A stretch of DNA of 64,000 nucleotides from Pseudomonas sp. R4-35-07 (GCF_003852235.1 NZ_CP027732.1:1550001-1614000), one strand, 5' to 3'; positions 45,165-54,009 are shown, counted from the first letter of the stretch. A program made the numbers and translations. Notes: generated by a model from the sequence alone, not told the origin.

Positions 45165-45272
45165 CGTAAGGGCGGAACCCTAAGCCGCCGTTACCTGAAT
45201 AACGGATATGTACTCAATAAACCCCACCACCTGGTCGGCCCAGAGGCCGCCACGAAAAAACGTGCCCCCCAG

Positions 45273-46112
45273 TCAGGGACTGTAATACCCCACCGCCACC
45301 ATAAAACGCCCCGCCTTACGCAAATAAGCATGCTTATTCTCAACCTTCCCCGTCACCGGATTCTTCCACCGATATTTGTACTCCCCCTGATCCTGCTCAG
45401 TCATCAGCTGAAGAATCGGCTCACCCACAGGCTTCCCATCCGGGTCCTTGACCTTGGCAAAATCCGTATTGATCAAGCGCAGGGTGGTGCCATGGGCCAC
45501 ATAGCGCCGCGTATCCAGGTCCACCACGAACACGTAGAGATCGTCCTGCAGGAAACCACCCTGTAATGAGTTGATCGCCTTGAGCGTCCCCGCTTCATCC
45601 TTCACCAGCGCGTTCACCGCTTTGTTGCGCAGCGCCCGTGCCTGTTCCGGCGTAGCCCGTGGCAGGTAATAGCCGACCGCCAGGATGCGCTCGCCCACGC
45701 GCTGGTAAAACACGTGCTTGTGCTCGACCTTGCCGTCATTCCAGTTCTCCCAGCGGTAATCGGCCTGCTGGATACCCTGGCCTTCGGGCGCGCTGATAGC
45801 TTGCTTGAACGAAGCCTGCAGATCAGGCCCAAGTACCTCGGACACGTCGCGACCGATCAGGGCCGAAGAGGGGCCGCCACTGGCCAGCAGCACGCCTTTG
45901 GTATCGACCACGAATACGTAGCGGTCCTGGTCGATGAACTCACCTTGGCGGCTGAAAGCGGCCAATGCCTTGTCACCGTTGCTCTGGTAGTACGCCAGGG
46001 CTTTTTCCAGCAGCGCCTTGGCCGCCTGGGCCTCCGCATCCTGGGCCGTGGCGGCGTGCACCTGGCTACAGCACAACAGCAACAGCCAGGTGAATCGCAA
46101 CAGTGTGTTCAT
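45273..46112 (-). CDS. Periplasmic Cache-domain protein
   Basis: A 279-residue secreted protein: signal peptide RFTWLLLLCCSQVHAATA, then two Cache-like units. The first contains FIDQDRYVFVVDTKGVLLAS and ALIGRDVSEVLGPDL, the second FLQDDLYVFVVDLDTRRYVA and AYLRKAGRFMVAVGYY. Cache domains sense small ligands in chemoreceptors and kinases; here no membrane anchor or output domain follows, so it is a free sensor or binding protein. It lies 72 bp downstream of a periplasmic amino-acid-type binding protein gene on the same strand. Confidence 0.85.
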   Translation of the reverse strand: MNTLLRFTWLLLLCCSQVHAATAQDAEAQAAKALLEKALAYYQSNGDKALAAFSRQGEFIDQDRYVFVVDTKGVLLASGGPSSALIGRDVSEVLGPDLQASFKQAISAPEGQGIQQADYRWENWNDGKVEHKHVFYQRVGERILAVGYYLPRATPEQARALRNKAVNALVKDEAGTLKAINSLQGGFLQDDLYVFVVDLDTRRYVAHGTTLRLINTDFAKVKDPDGKPVGEPILQLMTEQDQGEYKYRWKNPVTGKVENKHAYLRKAGRFMVAVGYYSP

Positions 46113-46184
46113 TTATCCATCCCTCGATTTTGTTGGAATGACAAGAGCGTAGACGGTCGGCGAGGGAATCGTGGCGCAAGCTGA

Positions 46185-46958
46185 TCAAGGCGCCGCCAGC
46201 CACTGACTGACGATGCCGTCATACACCCCGGTCGCCACGCTCAGGTGCAACCATTGGTCGACGTAGCTTTTCCAGGCCACGTCATCGCGCGGCAGCAGGA
46301 AGGCTTTCTGGCTGTACTGCATCTGCCGCTCGGGGTTGACCGCACAGAGCCCCGGTTTTTGCTTTTGCTGGTACCGCGCTTCGCTGGCGTCGGTGATCAT
46401 CACGTCGGCCTTGCCCGCCAGCAGTTCGTCAAAAATCGTCACGTTATCGTGCAGGCGTATCTGCGCCTGGCCCAGGTGGGTGCGGGCAAACACTTCGTTG
46501 GTGCCACCCGCCGGCTCGATCACCCGCACCTGAGGCTGGTTGATCTGTTCGACGCTCTGGTAGCGCTGCACGTCGGCGCAGCGCACCAGCGGGATCTTGC
46601 CGTCGACGCCCAGCGGCTGGCTGAAGAAGGCTTTTTTCTGGCGTTCCAACGACACCGAAATACCGCCCACGGCAATGTCGCAGCGTTGCGCCAGAAAATC
46701 CGGCATCAGGGTTTTCCAGGTGGTCGGCACCCAGGTGATCGTCGCGTTGAGGCTCTTGGCCAGGGATTCGGCCATGGTGATATCAATGCCTTGATAGTGG
46801 CCATCGGCACGCAGCGAGGTGTAGGGCATATAGTCGCCGGTGGTGCACACCGTCAGCGTGCCACGCTCGATGACCTCATCCAGGCGAGACGCGCTGGTAT
46901 CGGCCAAGGCGGTGGTTGCCATGCTCGCCAGTACACACAGGGCTAGAGGTGCTTTCAT
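46185..46958 (-). CDS. Periplasmic substrate-binding protein family 3, cyclohexadienyl dehydratase (PheC)-like
   Basis: A 257-residue secreted protein with signal peptide LALCVLASMATTALA. SBP_bac_3 features: LDEVIERGTLTVCTTGDYMP, GIDITMAESLAKSLNATITW and RCDIAVGGISVSLERQKKAF. The TTGDYMPYT and CDIAVGGIS..R patterns resemble the PheC group, secreted enzymes that turn arogenate/prephenate into phenylalanine/phenylpyruvate; it could also be a simple amino-acid-binding protein. No ABC transporter genes are adjacent, which favours an enzyme or sensor role. Confidence 0.75.
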   Translation of the reverse strand: MKAPLALCVLASMATTALADTSASRLDEVIERGTLTVCTTGDYMPYTSLRADGHYQGIDITMAESLAKSLNATITWVPTTWKTLMPDFLAQRCDIAVGGISVSLERQKKAFFSQPLGVDGKIPLVRCADVQRYQSVEQINQPQVRVIEPAGGTNEVFARTHLGQAQIRLHDNVTIFDELLAGKADVMITDASEARYQQKQKPGLCAVNPERQMQYSQKAFLLPRDDVAWKSYVDQWLHLSVATGVYDGIVSQWLAAP

Positions 46959-47165
46959 GCGGTCGAATCCTTGGGGCAGGTCGGGTGGTCATTATTGACA
47001 GCGCAGGGCTGGTGGACAAGCTGCGCCGCCGGTTTAGCCCAATGGCAACGGCGTCCCGGATCATCAATGGAAGACCCGGCGGGCTTTCGACCTTTTTTTC
47101 ACGTTGCAGTGGTTAAGCTGCGGACCAAGGTCGTTCTACTTCCGTTATAGCCACATGAGCCCGCG

Positions 47166-47765
47166 ATGTCGTCACAGCCTCCATCCTCCATCGAGACCGA
47201 ATTCACCGAGCGCCATGACCGTGAGCATGCCAGGGTCTGCGGTGATACTCGTCCGCCCGGGCTGTTGCAGCGCCTGGCCGCATGGCGCGATGCGCGGTTG
47301 GTGCGCCATGCGTTGAAGGTCGCCGGGGAGCCGGGGTTGATCCTGGACCTGGCCTGCGGCTCCGGGCGGTTCTGGCCGGTGCTGGGCGAGCACGTCAATC
47401 GGGTGATCCTGGCGTCGGACAACTCCCAGCAAATGCTCGACCATGCCCGCACCCACCATCCGGCGGCGCTGCTCAAACGCGTCAAGACATTCCCCGGCTC
47501 GGCGTTTTCCATCGGCCTCTCAGCGAATGCGGTGGATTGCATCTTCTGCCTGGAGTTGTTTCGCCATGTGCCCAGCACCGAGGTGCGCCTGGTGTTGCTG
47601 CGCGAATTTCACCGGGTCAGTCGCGATACCGTGATTGTATCCGTGGACGCGCGTACGCCGGTTGAGGAGGAGTTCCGCCAGGCGGGCTTCAAGGTTTTGA
47701 ACCACCGGGAGTTCCTGCCGGGCTCCAAGCTCTGGTGTGTCTACGTCCTGCGTAAGAGGGGATAA
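47166..47765 (+). CDS. Class I SAM-dependent methyltransferase
   Basis: A 199-residue methyltransferase (Methyltransf_11 type): motif I ILDLACGSGRFWPVLGEH, motif II around VILASDNSQQML, and DCIFCLELFRHV. Substrate unknown. It starts at ATG 47166. The rnd gene follows after 122 bp and is probably transcribed separately. Confidence 0.82.
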   Translation: MSSQPPSSIETEFTERHDREHARVCGDTRPPGLLQRLAAWRDARLVRHALKVAGEPGLILDLACGSGRFWPVLGEHVNRVILASDNSQQMLDHARTHHPAALLKRVKTFPGSAFSIGLSANAVDCIFCLELFRHVPSTEVRLVLLREFHRVSRDTVIVSVDARTPVEEEFRQAGFKVLNHREFLPGSKLWCVYVLRKRG

Positions 47766-47887
47766 CTCCCGCCTGTCGGATTATTCGCCGTCTCCTGTCT
47801 GAGTTTTCATGGTTGCCTGTGCACTGCGGATGCTCGCAAGCCCCTTTCGCGATATATACTGCGCGCCATTCTTCAAGGGAGAGCCGT

Positions 47888-49021
47888 GTGGCCATCGATA
47901 TTCACTGGATCTGCGACAACGATAGCCTCGGCCAGCATTGCGCCGAATGGCAGCAGTTGCCATTCGTCGCCCTCGACACCGAATTCATGCGGGTCGACAC
48001 CTTCTATCCCATTGCCGGGCTGATCCAGATCGGTGATGGCGTGCGCGCTTACCTGATCGATCCGCTGACCATCGACAACTGGCAACCCTTGGCCGCCTTG
48101 CTGGAAGACCCAGGCGTGATCAAGGTGGTACACGCCTGCAGCGAAGACCTGGAAGTGCTGTTGCGCCTGACGGGCAGCCTGCCGGCGCCGTTGTTCGACA
48201 CCCAATTGGCTGCGGCTTACCTGAACCTGGGTTTTTCCATGGGCTACTCGCGCCTGGTGCAGGCGGTGCTCGATATCGACCTGCCCAAGGGCGAGACGCG
48301 CTCGGACTGGCTGCAGCGGCCCTTGTCCGACACCCAAGTGAGCTACGCCGCCGAAGATGCCGTGCACCTGGCCGAGGTGTATATCCGGCTGCGCCCGCGC
48401 CTGTCGGATGACAAGTACGCCTGGGTGCTGGAGGACGGCGCCGAACTGGTGGCCAACCTGCGTCGCGAAGTCGACCCCTACGAGGTGTACCGCGACGCCA
48501 AGCTGGCGTGGAAGTTGTCGCGTGCCCAGCTCGCCGTGCTGCGTGAACTGTGCGCCTGGCGCGAACAGCAAGCCCGTGCCCGTGACCTGCCGCGCAACCG
48601 CATCATCCGTGAACACTCATTATGGCCCCTGGCCAAATCCCAGCCGGATAACCTCGCCGCCCTGGGCAAGATCGAAGACATGCACCCGCGCACCGTGCGT
48701 CAGGACGGCCAGTTCCTGCTCGACCTGATCAAGCGTGCGGGCAGCGTGCCCATGGACCAATGGCCGCCTGCCGTGCCTGAACCGCTGCCGGTCGACGCCG
48801 CCGCGCTGATCAAGCAACTGCGCGCCCAGGGCCAGGCCGAAGCCGAACGCCTGGACATGGCGCCGGAACTGATGCTGCGCAAGAAAACCCTCGAAGCCCT
48901 GGTTAAAAGTGGCTACCCCGATGGGCCTTACCAATTGCCAGACTCGCTGCGTGGCTGGCGCCGCGAGTTGATGGGCCAGGCGCTGCTCGACAGCCTGGCC
49001 ACTGCCGGAGAACAGCCTTGA
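47888..49021 (+). CDS. rnd: Ribonuclease D
   Basis: A 377-residue 3'-5' exoribonuclease for tRNA 3' maturation. DEDDy catalytic motifs: Exo [17 protein letters not shown], Exo [16 protein letters not shown], Exo [17 protein letters not shown]. One or two HRDC domains occupy the C-terminal half ([20 protein letters not shown]). The start is GTG 47888 with AAGGGAGAG upstream; E. coli RNase D has 375 residues and also a non-ATG start. It overlaps ycgL by 4 bp. Confidence 0.95.
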   Translation: MAIDIHWICDNDSLGQHCAEWQQLPFVALDTEFMRVDTFYPIAGLIQIGDGVRAYLIDPLTIDNWQPLAALLEDPGVIKVVHACSEDLEVLLRLTGSLPAPLFDTQLAAAYLNLGFSMGYSRLVQAVLDIDLPKGETRSDWLQRPLSDTQVSYAAEDAVHLAEVYIRLRPRLSDDKYAWVLEDGAELVANLRREVDPYEVYRDAKLAWKLSRAQLAVLRELCAWREQQARARDLPRNRIIREHSLWPLAKSQPDNLAALGKIEDMHPRTVRQDGQFLLDLIKRAGSVPMDQWPPAVPEPLPVDAAALIKQLRAQGQAEAERLDMAPELMLRKKTLEALVKSGYPDGPYQLPDSLRGWRRELMGQALLDSLATAGEQP

Positions 49022-49311
49022 AACGTATCTGCTCCATTTATCGCAGCTTGAAAAAAGACGGCATGTACCTCTACGTCCTCAAGAGTGACGCCCTGGAGCG
49101 GGTACCGGAGCCGTTGATGGTTGCCTTTGGCAAGCCGCATCACGCGTTCGACATGGTGCTGACACCGCAGCGCAAGCTGTCGCGCGAAGACATCGTCGTG
49201 GTCCTTGAAAACCTCGACAAGCAGGGCTACCACCTGCAAATGCCGCCGGCCGAGGACGAGTACATCGAACACTTGCCCGAAGAGCTGCTGCGACGCAACG
49301 ACCCGATGTGA
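49018..49311 (+). CDS. ycgL: YcgL domain-containing protein
   Basis: A 97-residue protein with the YcgL fold: [20 protein letters not shown] at the N-terminus, then [20 protein letters not shown]. It starts at TTG 49018, whose last two bases belong to the rnd stop (TTGA), so it depends on coupling with rnd. The rnd-ycgL pair is conserved in gamma-proteobacteria; the function is not known. Confidence 0.92.
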   Translation: MKRICSIYRSLKKDGMYLYVLKSDALERVPEPLMVAFGKPHHAFDMVLTPQRKLSREDIVVVLENLDKQGYHLQMPPAEDEYIEHLPEELLRRNDPM

Positions 49312-49419
49312 TCGGTGGGTGCCCGGTGCCGGGCACATTCTTCAACGCAATCGTATTGAGTTGGCGGTGGCCGTAAGGATGCGGGCGGCCGTCTGCACTG
49401 TTTTTGAAAGGTTTGAACC

Positions 49420-50352
49420 ATGCGTGTTCTGATTGCTGAACAGGATCACCCGCTCTACGCCCAATTGCTCCGCGAAGCCGCGCCCGACCTTGAGGTGCTG
49501 ACCAGCGGCAACTCGGCCGAACTCTCGCGCCTGGCCGCCGATTGCCCGGTGTGGCTGGGCCAGCCGGACCTGCTGGCAACGCTGTTGCGCCAGGGCCATC
49601 ACCCGCAATGGCTGCAATCGACCTGGGCCGGCATCACGCCGCTGCTGGCTGAAGGCTTGCCGCGTGATTATCGCCTGACCCGCGCGGTGGGTATCTTTGG
49701 CCAGGTCATGGCCGAATTCGTCCTGACGTACATGCTCGGCCACGAACGTGAGGTGCTGGCGCGGTTGGTCAGCCAGGTCGAGCGCAAGTGGGACAACCGC
49801 TTGGGCCAGAGCCTGGCGGGGCGCAAGGTGCTGCTCGTCGGTACTGGCGATATCGGCCAGAGCGTGGCGCAGTTCCTGCTGCCGTTCGGCGTCAAGCTGT
49901 ATGGCATCGCCAGCCAGACCCGCGAGCAGGCGCCATTTATTGAAGTCGCCGGGCTCGAACAATTGGGCCGGCTGGTGGGCGAGGTGGATTATGTGATCAA
50001 CCTGCTGCCCAACACCCCCGAAACCCATGATCTTTACGACGCGGCCCTGTTCAAGCAATTCAAGCCGACCGGGCTGTTTATCAACGTCGGGCGCGGCGTG
50101 GCGGTGGTCGATGCCGATCTGGTCGAAGCCCTGAAAGAAGGGCACCTGGCTGGAGCGGTGATCGATGTATGTCGCCAGGAACCGCTGCCGCAGCGCCACC
50201 CGTTCTGGACGGCGTGGGGCTTATTGTTGACCGGGCACAGCTCGGCGCCGACCTCGCCGTCGATGATGGTGGAGCTGTTCGTGCAGAACGTGCGTGCGTA
50301 CCAGGCCAAACAGGCACTGCGCGGGGAAGTGGATTTCGAGCGCGGCTACTGA
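49420..50352 (+). CDS. D-isomer-specific 2-hydroxyacid dehydrogenase (GhrA-like)
   Basis: A 310-residue NAD(P)H-dependent reductase. The nucleotide motif is LLVGTGDIGQSVAQFLLPFG around residue 145; the catalytic Arg lies in INVGRGVAVVDADLVEAL, the Glu/His pair near the C-terminus (CRQEPLPQRHPFWTAW, LTGHSSAP). The domain order suits glyoxylate/hydroxypyruvate reductase A. It is followed by a REPIN and converges on the nitroreductase gene. Confidence 0.9.
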   Translation: MRVLIAEQDHPLYAQLLREAAPDLEVLTSGNSAELSRLAADCPVWLGQPDLLATLLRQGHHPQWLQSTWAGITPLLAEGLPRDYRLTRAVGIFGQVMAEFVLTYMLGHEREVLARLVSQVERKWDNRLGQSLAGRKVLLVGTGDIGQSVAQFLLPFGVKLYGIASQTREQAPFIEVAGLEQLGRLVGEVDYVINLLPNTPETHDLYDAALFKQFKPTGLFINVGRGVAVVDADLVEALKEGHLAGAVIDVCRQEPLPQRHPFWTAWGLLLTGHSSAPTSPSMMVELFVQNVRAYQAKQALRGEVDFERGY

Positions 50353-50370
50353 ACCACAGCAGTACAAAAA

Positions 50371-50462
50371 ATGTGGGAGGGGGCTTGCCCCCGATAGCGG
50401 TGGGCCAGTCAGTACATTAGCCGGCTGACACTCCGCCATCGGGGGCAAGCCCCCTCCCACAT
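50371..50462. repeat. REP doublet (REPIN), copy 2
   Basis: ATGTGGGAGGGGGCTTGCCC and its reverse complement at the right end, 92 bp overall, between the convergent 2-hydroxyacid dehydrogenase and nitroreductase genes. Confidence 0.95.
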
Positions 50463-50463
50463 T

Positions 50464-51048
50464 TCAGAGACTGAAATCACCCTCCGAAACAAGCTCGCTC
50501 AGCGGCTTGCGCGGGCTCGGCGCCTCACGCCCTTGCAGGTACTCCGGCAGGCTCGATTTATCCCCCAGCTTGCCGATGGCCACGGCGGCATGCAGTGCAT
50601 ACCCTTCTGGAATCTTCAGCTCTTTGCGGGTCAGCTCCTGATCGAAGCCGGCCATGCCGTGGGTGTGCCAGCCGCTCAGGCTGGCTTGCAGGGCCAGGTG
50701 ACCCCAGGCGGCACCGGTGTCGAAGGTGTGCCACAAGGCCGGGGTTTCTTCCTTGGCACCGGGAGCGATGAAGTCGGTTTTCGAGGCGATGATCACCAGC
50801 GCCGACGCATGCTGCGCCCAGCCCTGGTTGAATTCATTGAGCAGGCCCAGGAAACGCTGCCAATCCGGCGTGTCACGACGGGCATAGAGAAAACGCCATG
50901 GCTGCGAGTTGTACGCCGAAGGGGCCCAACGCGCCGCCTCGAAGAAGCTCAGCAGGGTTTCCTGGGGAATGCTCTCGCCGGTAAAGGCGCGCGGCGACCA
51001 GCGGTCGATAAACTGGGGGTGGATCGGGTAGTCGGCAACACGGGTCAT
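50464..51048 (-). CDS. Nitroreductase family protein
   Basis: A 194-residue FMN-dependent nitroreductase-fold enzyme: RWSPRAFTGESIPQETLLSF near residue 16 (FMN phosphate site), then ARWAPSAYNSQPWRFLYARR, and the middle segment WGHLALQASLSGWHTHGMAG. Natural substrates are probably quinones or nitro compounds; unspecified. Divergent from ycgN. Confidence 0.9.
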   Translation of the reverse strand: MTRVADYPIHPQFIDRWSPRAFTGESIPQETLLSFFEAARWAPSAYNSQPWRFLYARRDTPDWQRFLGLLNEFNQGWAQHASALVIIASKTDFIAPGAKEETPALWHTFDTGAAWGHLALQASLSGWHTHGMAGFDQELTRKELKIPEGYALHAAVAIGKLGDKSSLPEYLQGREAPSPRKPLSELVSEGDFSL

Positions 51049-51201
51049 AAGCAGTTCCTGATCGTCGATTCGGCGCTCAAAACTACTGCGCCGCTACTAG
51101 ACTGACAAGTGTTGTTACACCGCCAGTCGACAGCGCTTGGCCCCAGGGGGCTTGGGCACTAGACTGGCGGCCTTTTCACCTACCGATACTGATGCAGAGC
51201 C

Positions 51202-51651
51202 ATGGCCGCCAAAGTCGAACCTTTCTGGATACGCAAAACCCTCGAACACCTCGACCAGGAGGAATGGGAGTCGTTGTGCGACGGCTGTGGCCTGTGCTGC
51301 CTGCAAAAGCTTGAGGATGAAGACGACAACAGCGTCTATTACACCCGCATCGCCTGCAAACTGCTGGACCTGAAAACCTGCCAGTGCACCGACTATCCCA
51401 ACCGTCGCGCGTCGGTGCCCGACTGCATCCAGCTCACACCCGGCCAGGCCGACCAGTTCAAATGGCTGCCGCCCACCTGCGGCTATCGCCTGGTCAGCGA
51501 GCGCAAGGATTTGCCGCTGTGGCACCACCTGGTCTGCGGCGACCGCGACGCCGTGCACCAGGAACGCATTTCCCAGTCCGGGCGCATGCTCAGCGAAGGC
51601 AGCGTGCCAGAGGACGACTGGGAGGATTACCTGATCTTCCGCGCAGGTTGA
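51202..51651 (+). CDS. ycgN: YcgN family cysteine-cluster protein
   Basis: A 149-residue UPF0260 protein with a cysteine-rich cluster: [12 protein letters not shown] near residue 28, [19 protein letters not shown] and VPDCIQL. The pattern resembles the zinc/iron-sulfur binding YkgJ family. Function unknown. The following gene starts 14 bp after its stop, suggesting co-transcription. Confidence 0.92.
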   Translation: MAAKVEPFWIRKTLEHLDQEEWESLCDGCGLCCLQKLEDEDDNSVYYTRIACKLLDLKTCQCTDYPNRRASVPDCIQLTPGQADQFKWLPPTCGYRLVSERKDLPLWHHLVCGDRDAVHQERISQSGRMLSEGSVPEDDWEDYLIFRAG

Positions 51652-51664
51652 ACGAGGAATGTGT

Positions 51665-52885
51665 ATGAGGGTGGGATTCAAGCTGGCGACCTCTGCGCTG
51701 TTGCTGGCGCTGAGCATGCCGGCGTGGTGCGCGAAGAAAGTCGACCTGGATTACCACGTCAAACTCCTGCCCCAGAGCGATCAGGCCGAGGTGCGCGTGA
51801 GCCTGTCCCAGGGTTCCGCCGTGCGCAGCCTGGATTTTGACCTGGGCCAGGACGGTGACTACAGCGACTTCAAGGCCGATGGGCAATGGAAAGTCACTGG
51901 TCATCGCGGTCATTGGCAACCCGGCGCCGACAAGGCCAGCCTGACCTACCGCGTACGCCTCACCCACGCGCGCAAGCCGGGCAGCTATGAAACGCGGATG
52001 ACGCCAGGCTGGGCGCTGTTTCGTGGCGATGACCTGGTGCCCGCCGCACGGCTGGACCAGCAGGACGGGGTGGAGTTGGTCGCGCGGCTGATGTTCGAAC
52101 TGCCGCCGGGTTGGAAAAGCGTCGAGACCGCTTGGCCGCGTATCGGCAAGAACCGGTTCCGCATCGACAACGTATCCCGCCTGTTCGACCGCCCCACCGG
52201 CTGGATGCTCGCCGGTAACCTGGGCAGCCGCCGCATGCGCCTGGGGGAAACCGAGGTCACCGTGACCTCGCCCAAGGGCCAGGGCATGCGGCGTATGGAT
52301 GTGCTGACGCTGCTGACTTTCGTGTGGCCGCAGGTGGAAGCCGCGTTCCCGCGCCACCCGGCCAAATTGCTGGTGGTGGGCGCCAGCGATCCGATGCGCC
52401 GTGGCGCAGTTTCGGCGCATGATTCGATCTACCTCAATAGCCGCACCCCGCTGGTCAGCGAAGACGGCAGCAGCCCGTTGATCCGCGAAGTGGTGCAGGC
52501 CATCGCCCGCTTCAATGACCACGACAGCAGTGACTGGATCAGCGAAGGCCTGGCCGGCTACTACGCCATTGAACTGGTACGCCGCGCCGGGGGCATCACC
52601 GATGAGCGGTATCAAGCGATACAGGCGCGCTTGGCGAAGGAGGGCAAGGACGTGACGCGCCTGCGTGGTGAGCATGTCAGCGGCGCGACGGTGTCACGGG
52701 CCGTGGTGGTGTTGCAGGAGCTGGACCGAGAGATCCGCGTGAAAACCCATAACAAGCGCTCGCTGGATGATCTGGCACAGGCGGTGATGCGGGCCGGTAG
52801 CATTACGACACCGGAGTTCGTGCAGTTGGCCGAGCGCATCATTGGTGAGTCGTCGGTGGTACTCGACAGCAAGTTATTACGCTGA
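51665..52885 (+). CDS. Secreted M61/M1-like protein with degenerate zinc-protease motif
   Basis: A 406-residue protein with signal peptide KLATSALLLALSMPAWCA. The N-terminal half is a beta-rich domain (LDYHVKLLPQSDQAEVRVSL) and the C-terminal half has the gluzincin layout: LIREVVQAIARF where HEXXH would be, and WISEGLAGYYAIELVRR, which corresponds to the W..EG..Y helix with the third zinc ligand. The two His of HEXXH are Arg and Gln, so peptidase activity is unlikely. ATG 51665 has GAGG 8 bp upstream; ATG 51659 is too close to it. Follows ycgN. Confidence 0.72.
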   Translation: MRVGFKLATSALLLALSMPAWCAKKVDLDYHVKLLPQSDQAEVRVSLSQGSAVRSLDFDLGQDGDYSDFKADGQWKVTGHRGHWQPGADKASLTYRVRLTHARKPGSYETRMTPGWALFRGDDLVPAARLDQQDGVELVARLMFELPPGWKSVETAWPRIGKNRFRIDNVSRLFDRPTGWMLAGNLGSRRMRLGETEVTVTSPKGQGMRRMDVLTLLTFVWPQVEAAFPRHPAKLLVVGASDPMRRGAVSAHDSIYLNSRTPLVSEDGSSPLIREVVQAIARFNDHDSSDWISEGLAGYYAIELVRRAGGITDERYQAIQARLAKEGKDVTRLRGEHVSGATVSRAVVVLQELDREIRVKTHNKRSLDDLAQAVMRAGSITTPEFVQLAERIIGESSVVLDSKLLR

Positions 52886-52908
52886 GCCACAGCCCTGCAC
52901 AAAGCAAA

Positions 52909-53000
52909 ATGTGGGAGGGGGCTTGCCCCCGATAGCGGTGGTTCAGTCATTGGATGCGGTGACTGACACTCTGCTATCGGGAGCAAGCCCCCTCCCACAT
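52909..53000. repeat. REP doublet (REPIN), copy 3
   Basis: ATGTGGGAGGGGGCTTGCCC and its inverse (GAGCAAGCCCCCTCCCACAT) 92 bp overall, in the gap between the convergent gluzincin-like gene and the DUF2892 gene. Confidence 0.95.
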
Positions 53001-53029
53001 TTGAATCTCCAGCAGATCTATAGCCGGGA

Positions 53030-53380
53030 TCAGCCAGTGGTTTTAACGGCCTTTTCAGCCGCCACTTCAGCCTTGGTTTTCAAGTTCTGCAGCTCCGCGC
53101 CAGCGCGCTCGATCTTCGTGCGTACGCTGTTCATTTCCTGGCGGCCTTGCTCCAGCTTGTCCTTGAGCGAACTGTGCCCGGTGAAACCCCGAGCCAGCGC
53201 CACGCCACCAATCGCCACCTGGATCAGCCCGAAGAGCCCGCCACGGCGCAGGCCTTTGCCTACCATCATCACGCCACCGGCCACTGAGCCGATGCGCTCC
53301 CAGCCGTGCACGTTCTGTGTACGCGGGGCTTCAGGCTGCTGATGTTCGATGAAAGGTCGCAGGGTTTTGCTGTCGCTCAT
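53030..53380 (-). CDS. DUF2892 membrane protein with C-terminal coiled coil
   Basis: A 116-residue protein: cytoplasmic N-terminus, then the DUF2892-like hydrophobic hairpin RIGSVAGGVMMVGKGLRRGG and FGLIQVAIGGVALARGF, then a charged helix likely to form a coiled coil (KDKLEQGRQEMNSVRTKIER). The start ATG 53380 (MSDSKTLRPF) is preceded by GGAGAC; the frame is open to 53524 but that part overlaps poor sequence. Function unknown. Confidence 0.75.
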   Translation of the reverse strand: MSDSKTLRPFIEHQQPEAPRTQNVHGWERIGSVAGGVMMVGKGLRRGGLFGLIQVAIGGVALARGFTGHSSLKDKLEQGRQEMNSVRTKIERAGAELQNLKTKAEVAAEKAVKTTG

Positions 53381-53447
53381 GGTCTGTCTCCTACAAAGGC
53401 AAGTGTAAGTAGCTGACTGTTCTCGAGGGCCGGATGTTCCCGATATT

Positions 53448-53915
53448 TCAGTACTTGGGGCCCGAGCGGGTGTTGTTGCCCTTGGCCAGGCGGTCGTAGA
53501 GCACCACGTTGACGGTGGCGGCAAGGTTCATGCAGCCGGTGGTCGGAATATAGACGACGTCTTCGCACCAGTCGCGAATGTCTTTATCCAGCGAGCCGTC
53601 TTCCGGGCCGAAGATATACAGCGCGCGGTCTGGGTGGGTGTATTCGGGCAGCGGGCGGGCGCCTTCCACCAGTTCCACGGCGACGGGGATACAGCCCAGG
53701 GGCAGGATCTTCTTCAGGTCATCGATGCCGATCAGCGGAATGTCGTGGTGAACCTTCTTGGTGTCGGTGATGAAGTCCCGCGCGCGCTCGTAACGCACGC
53801 CGGTATAGAACACCGAAGCCACGCCGTAGCAGCCGGCGGCGCGCATCACCGAGCCGACGTTTTCAGGGGATTTGGGGTTGTACAGACCGATGCAGCTGTA
53901 GCGTTTATTGCCCAC
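53448..53915 (-). CDS. TrmH/SpoU-family RNA methyltransferase
   Basis: A 155-residue single-domain SPOUT methyltransferase. Motif 1 LYNPKSPENVGSVMRAAGCY, motif 2 ALYIFGPEDGSLDKDI and motif 3 GCMNLAATVNVVLYDR form the trefoil-knot SAM site. The small size, without an N-terminal RNA-binding domain, resembles TrmL; target nucleotide cannot be told. Start is GTG 53915 with AAAGG about 8 bp upstream. Confidence 0.9.
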   Translation of the reverse strand: MGNKRYSCIGLYNPKSPENVGSVMRAAGCYGVASVFYTGVRYERARDFITDTKKVHHDIPLIGIDDLKKILPLGCIPVAVELVEGARPLPEYTHPDRALYIFGPEDGSLDKDIRDWCEDVVYIPTTGCMNLAATVNVVLYDRLAKGNNTRSGPKY

Positions 53916-53948
53916 GGGGGTGCCTTTAAAAAGGCAGCATTATAGCGG

Positions 53949-54003
53949 CAAGCTGCAAGCTGCAAGTAAAAGCAGGCGGCTTTTTCTTGCAGCTTGCAGC
54001 TTG
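53949..54003. repeat. Intergenic palindrome of the GCTGCAAG type
   Basis: CAAGCTGCAAGCTGCAAG (53949-53966) pairs perfectly with CTTGCAGCTTGCAGCTTG (53986-54003), giving an 18-bp stem with a 19-nt loop. It lies between two minus-strand genes and may act as a terminator for yajD or as a small repeat family. Confidence 0.8.
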
Positions 54004-54009
54004 TAGCTT

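Larger units (their letters stand above)
41619..45254. repeat. Long inverted-repeat element interrupted by two insertion sequences
   Basis: The left end (CGTGGCGGCCTCTGGGCCGA from 41619) reappears as its reverse complement ending at 45254. The arms consist of 41619-41708 plus 43154-43408 on the left, and 43492-43740 plus 45165-45254 on the right, with about 83 bp of non-matching centre. Removing both insertion sequences and one copy of each target duplication leaves about 757 bp. Each arm contains an internal hairpin (AACCCGGC/GCCGGGTT at 43298-43318; TAAACCGGC/GCCGGTTTA at 43571-43593) and a GCGCCAT-CCATGGCGC palindrome. No credible gene lies in the ancestral element. Confidence 0.85.

Noticed and set aside
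46959..47165. Terminator-like CCCGGCGGG plus T-run near 47080-47100
   Set aside because: The stem is short and interrupted and the T-run is displaced; not convincing enough to list.
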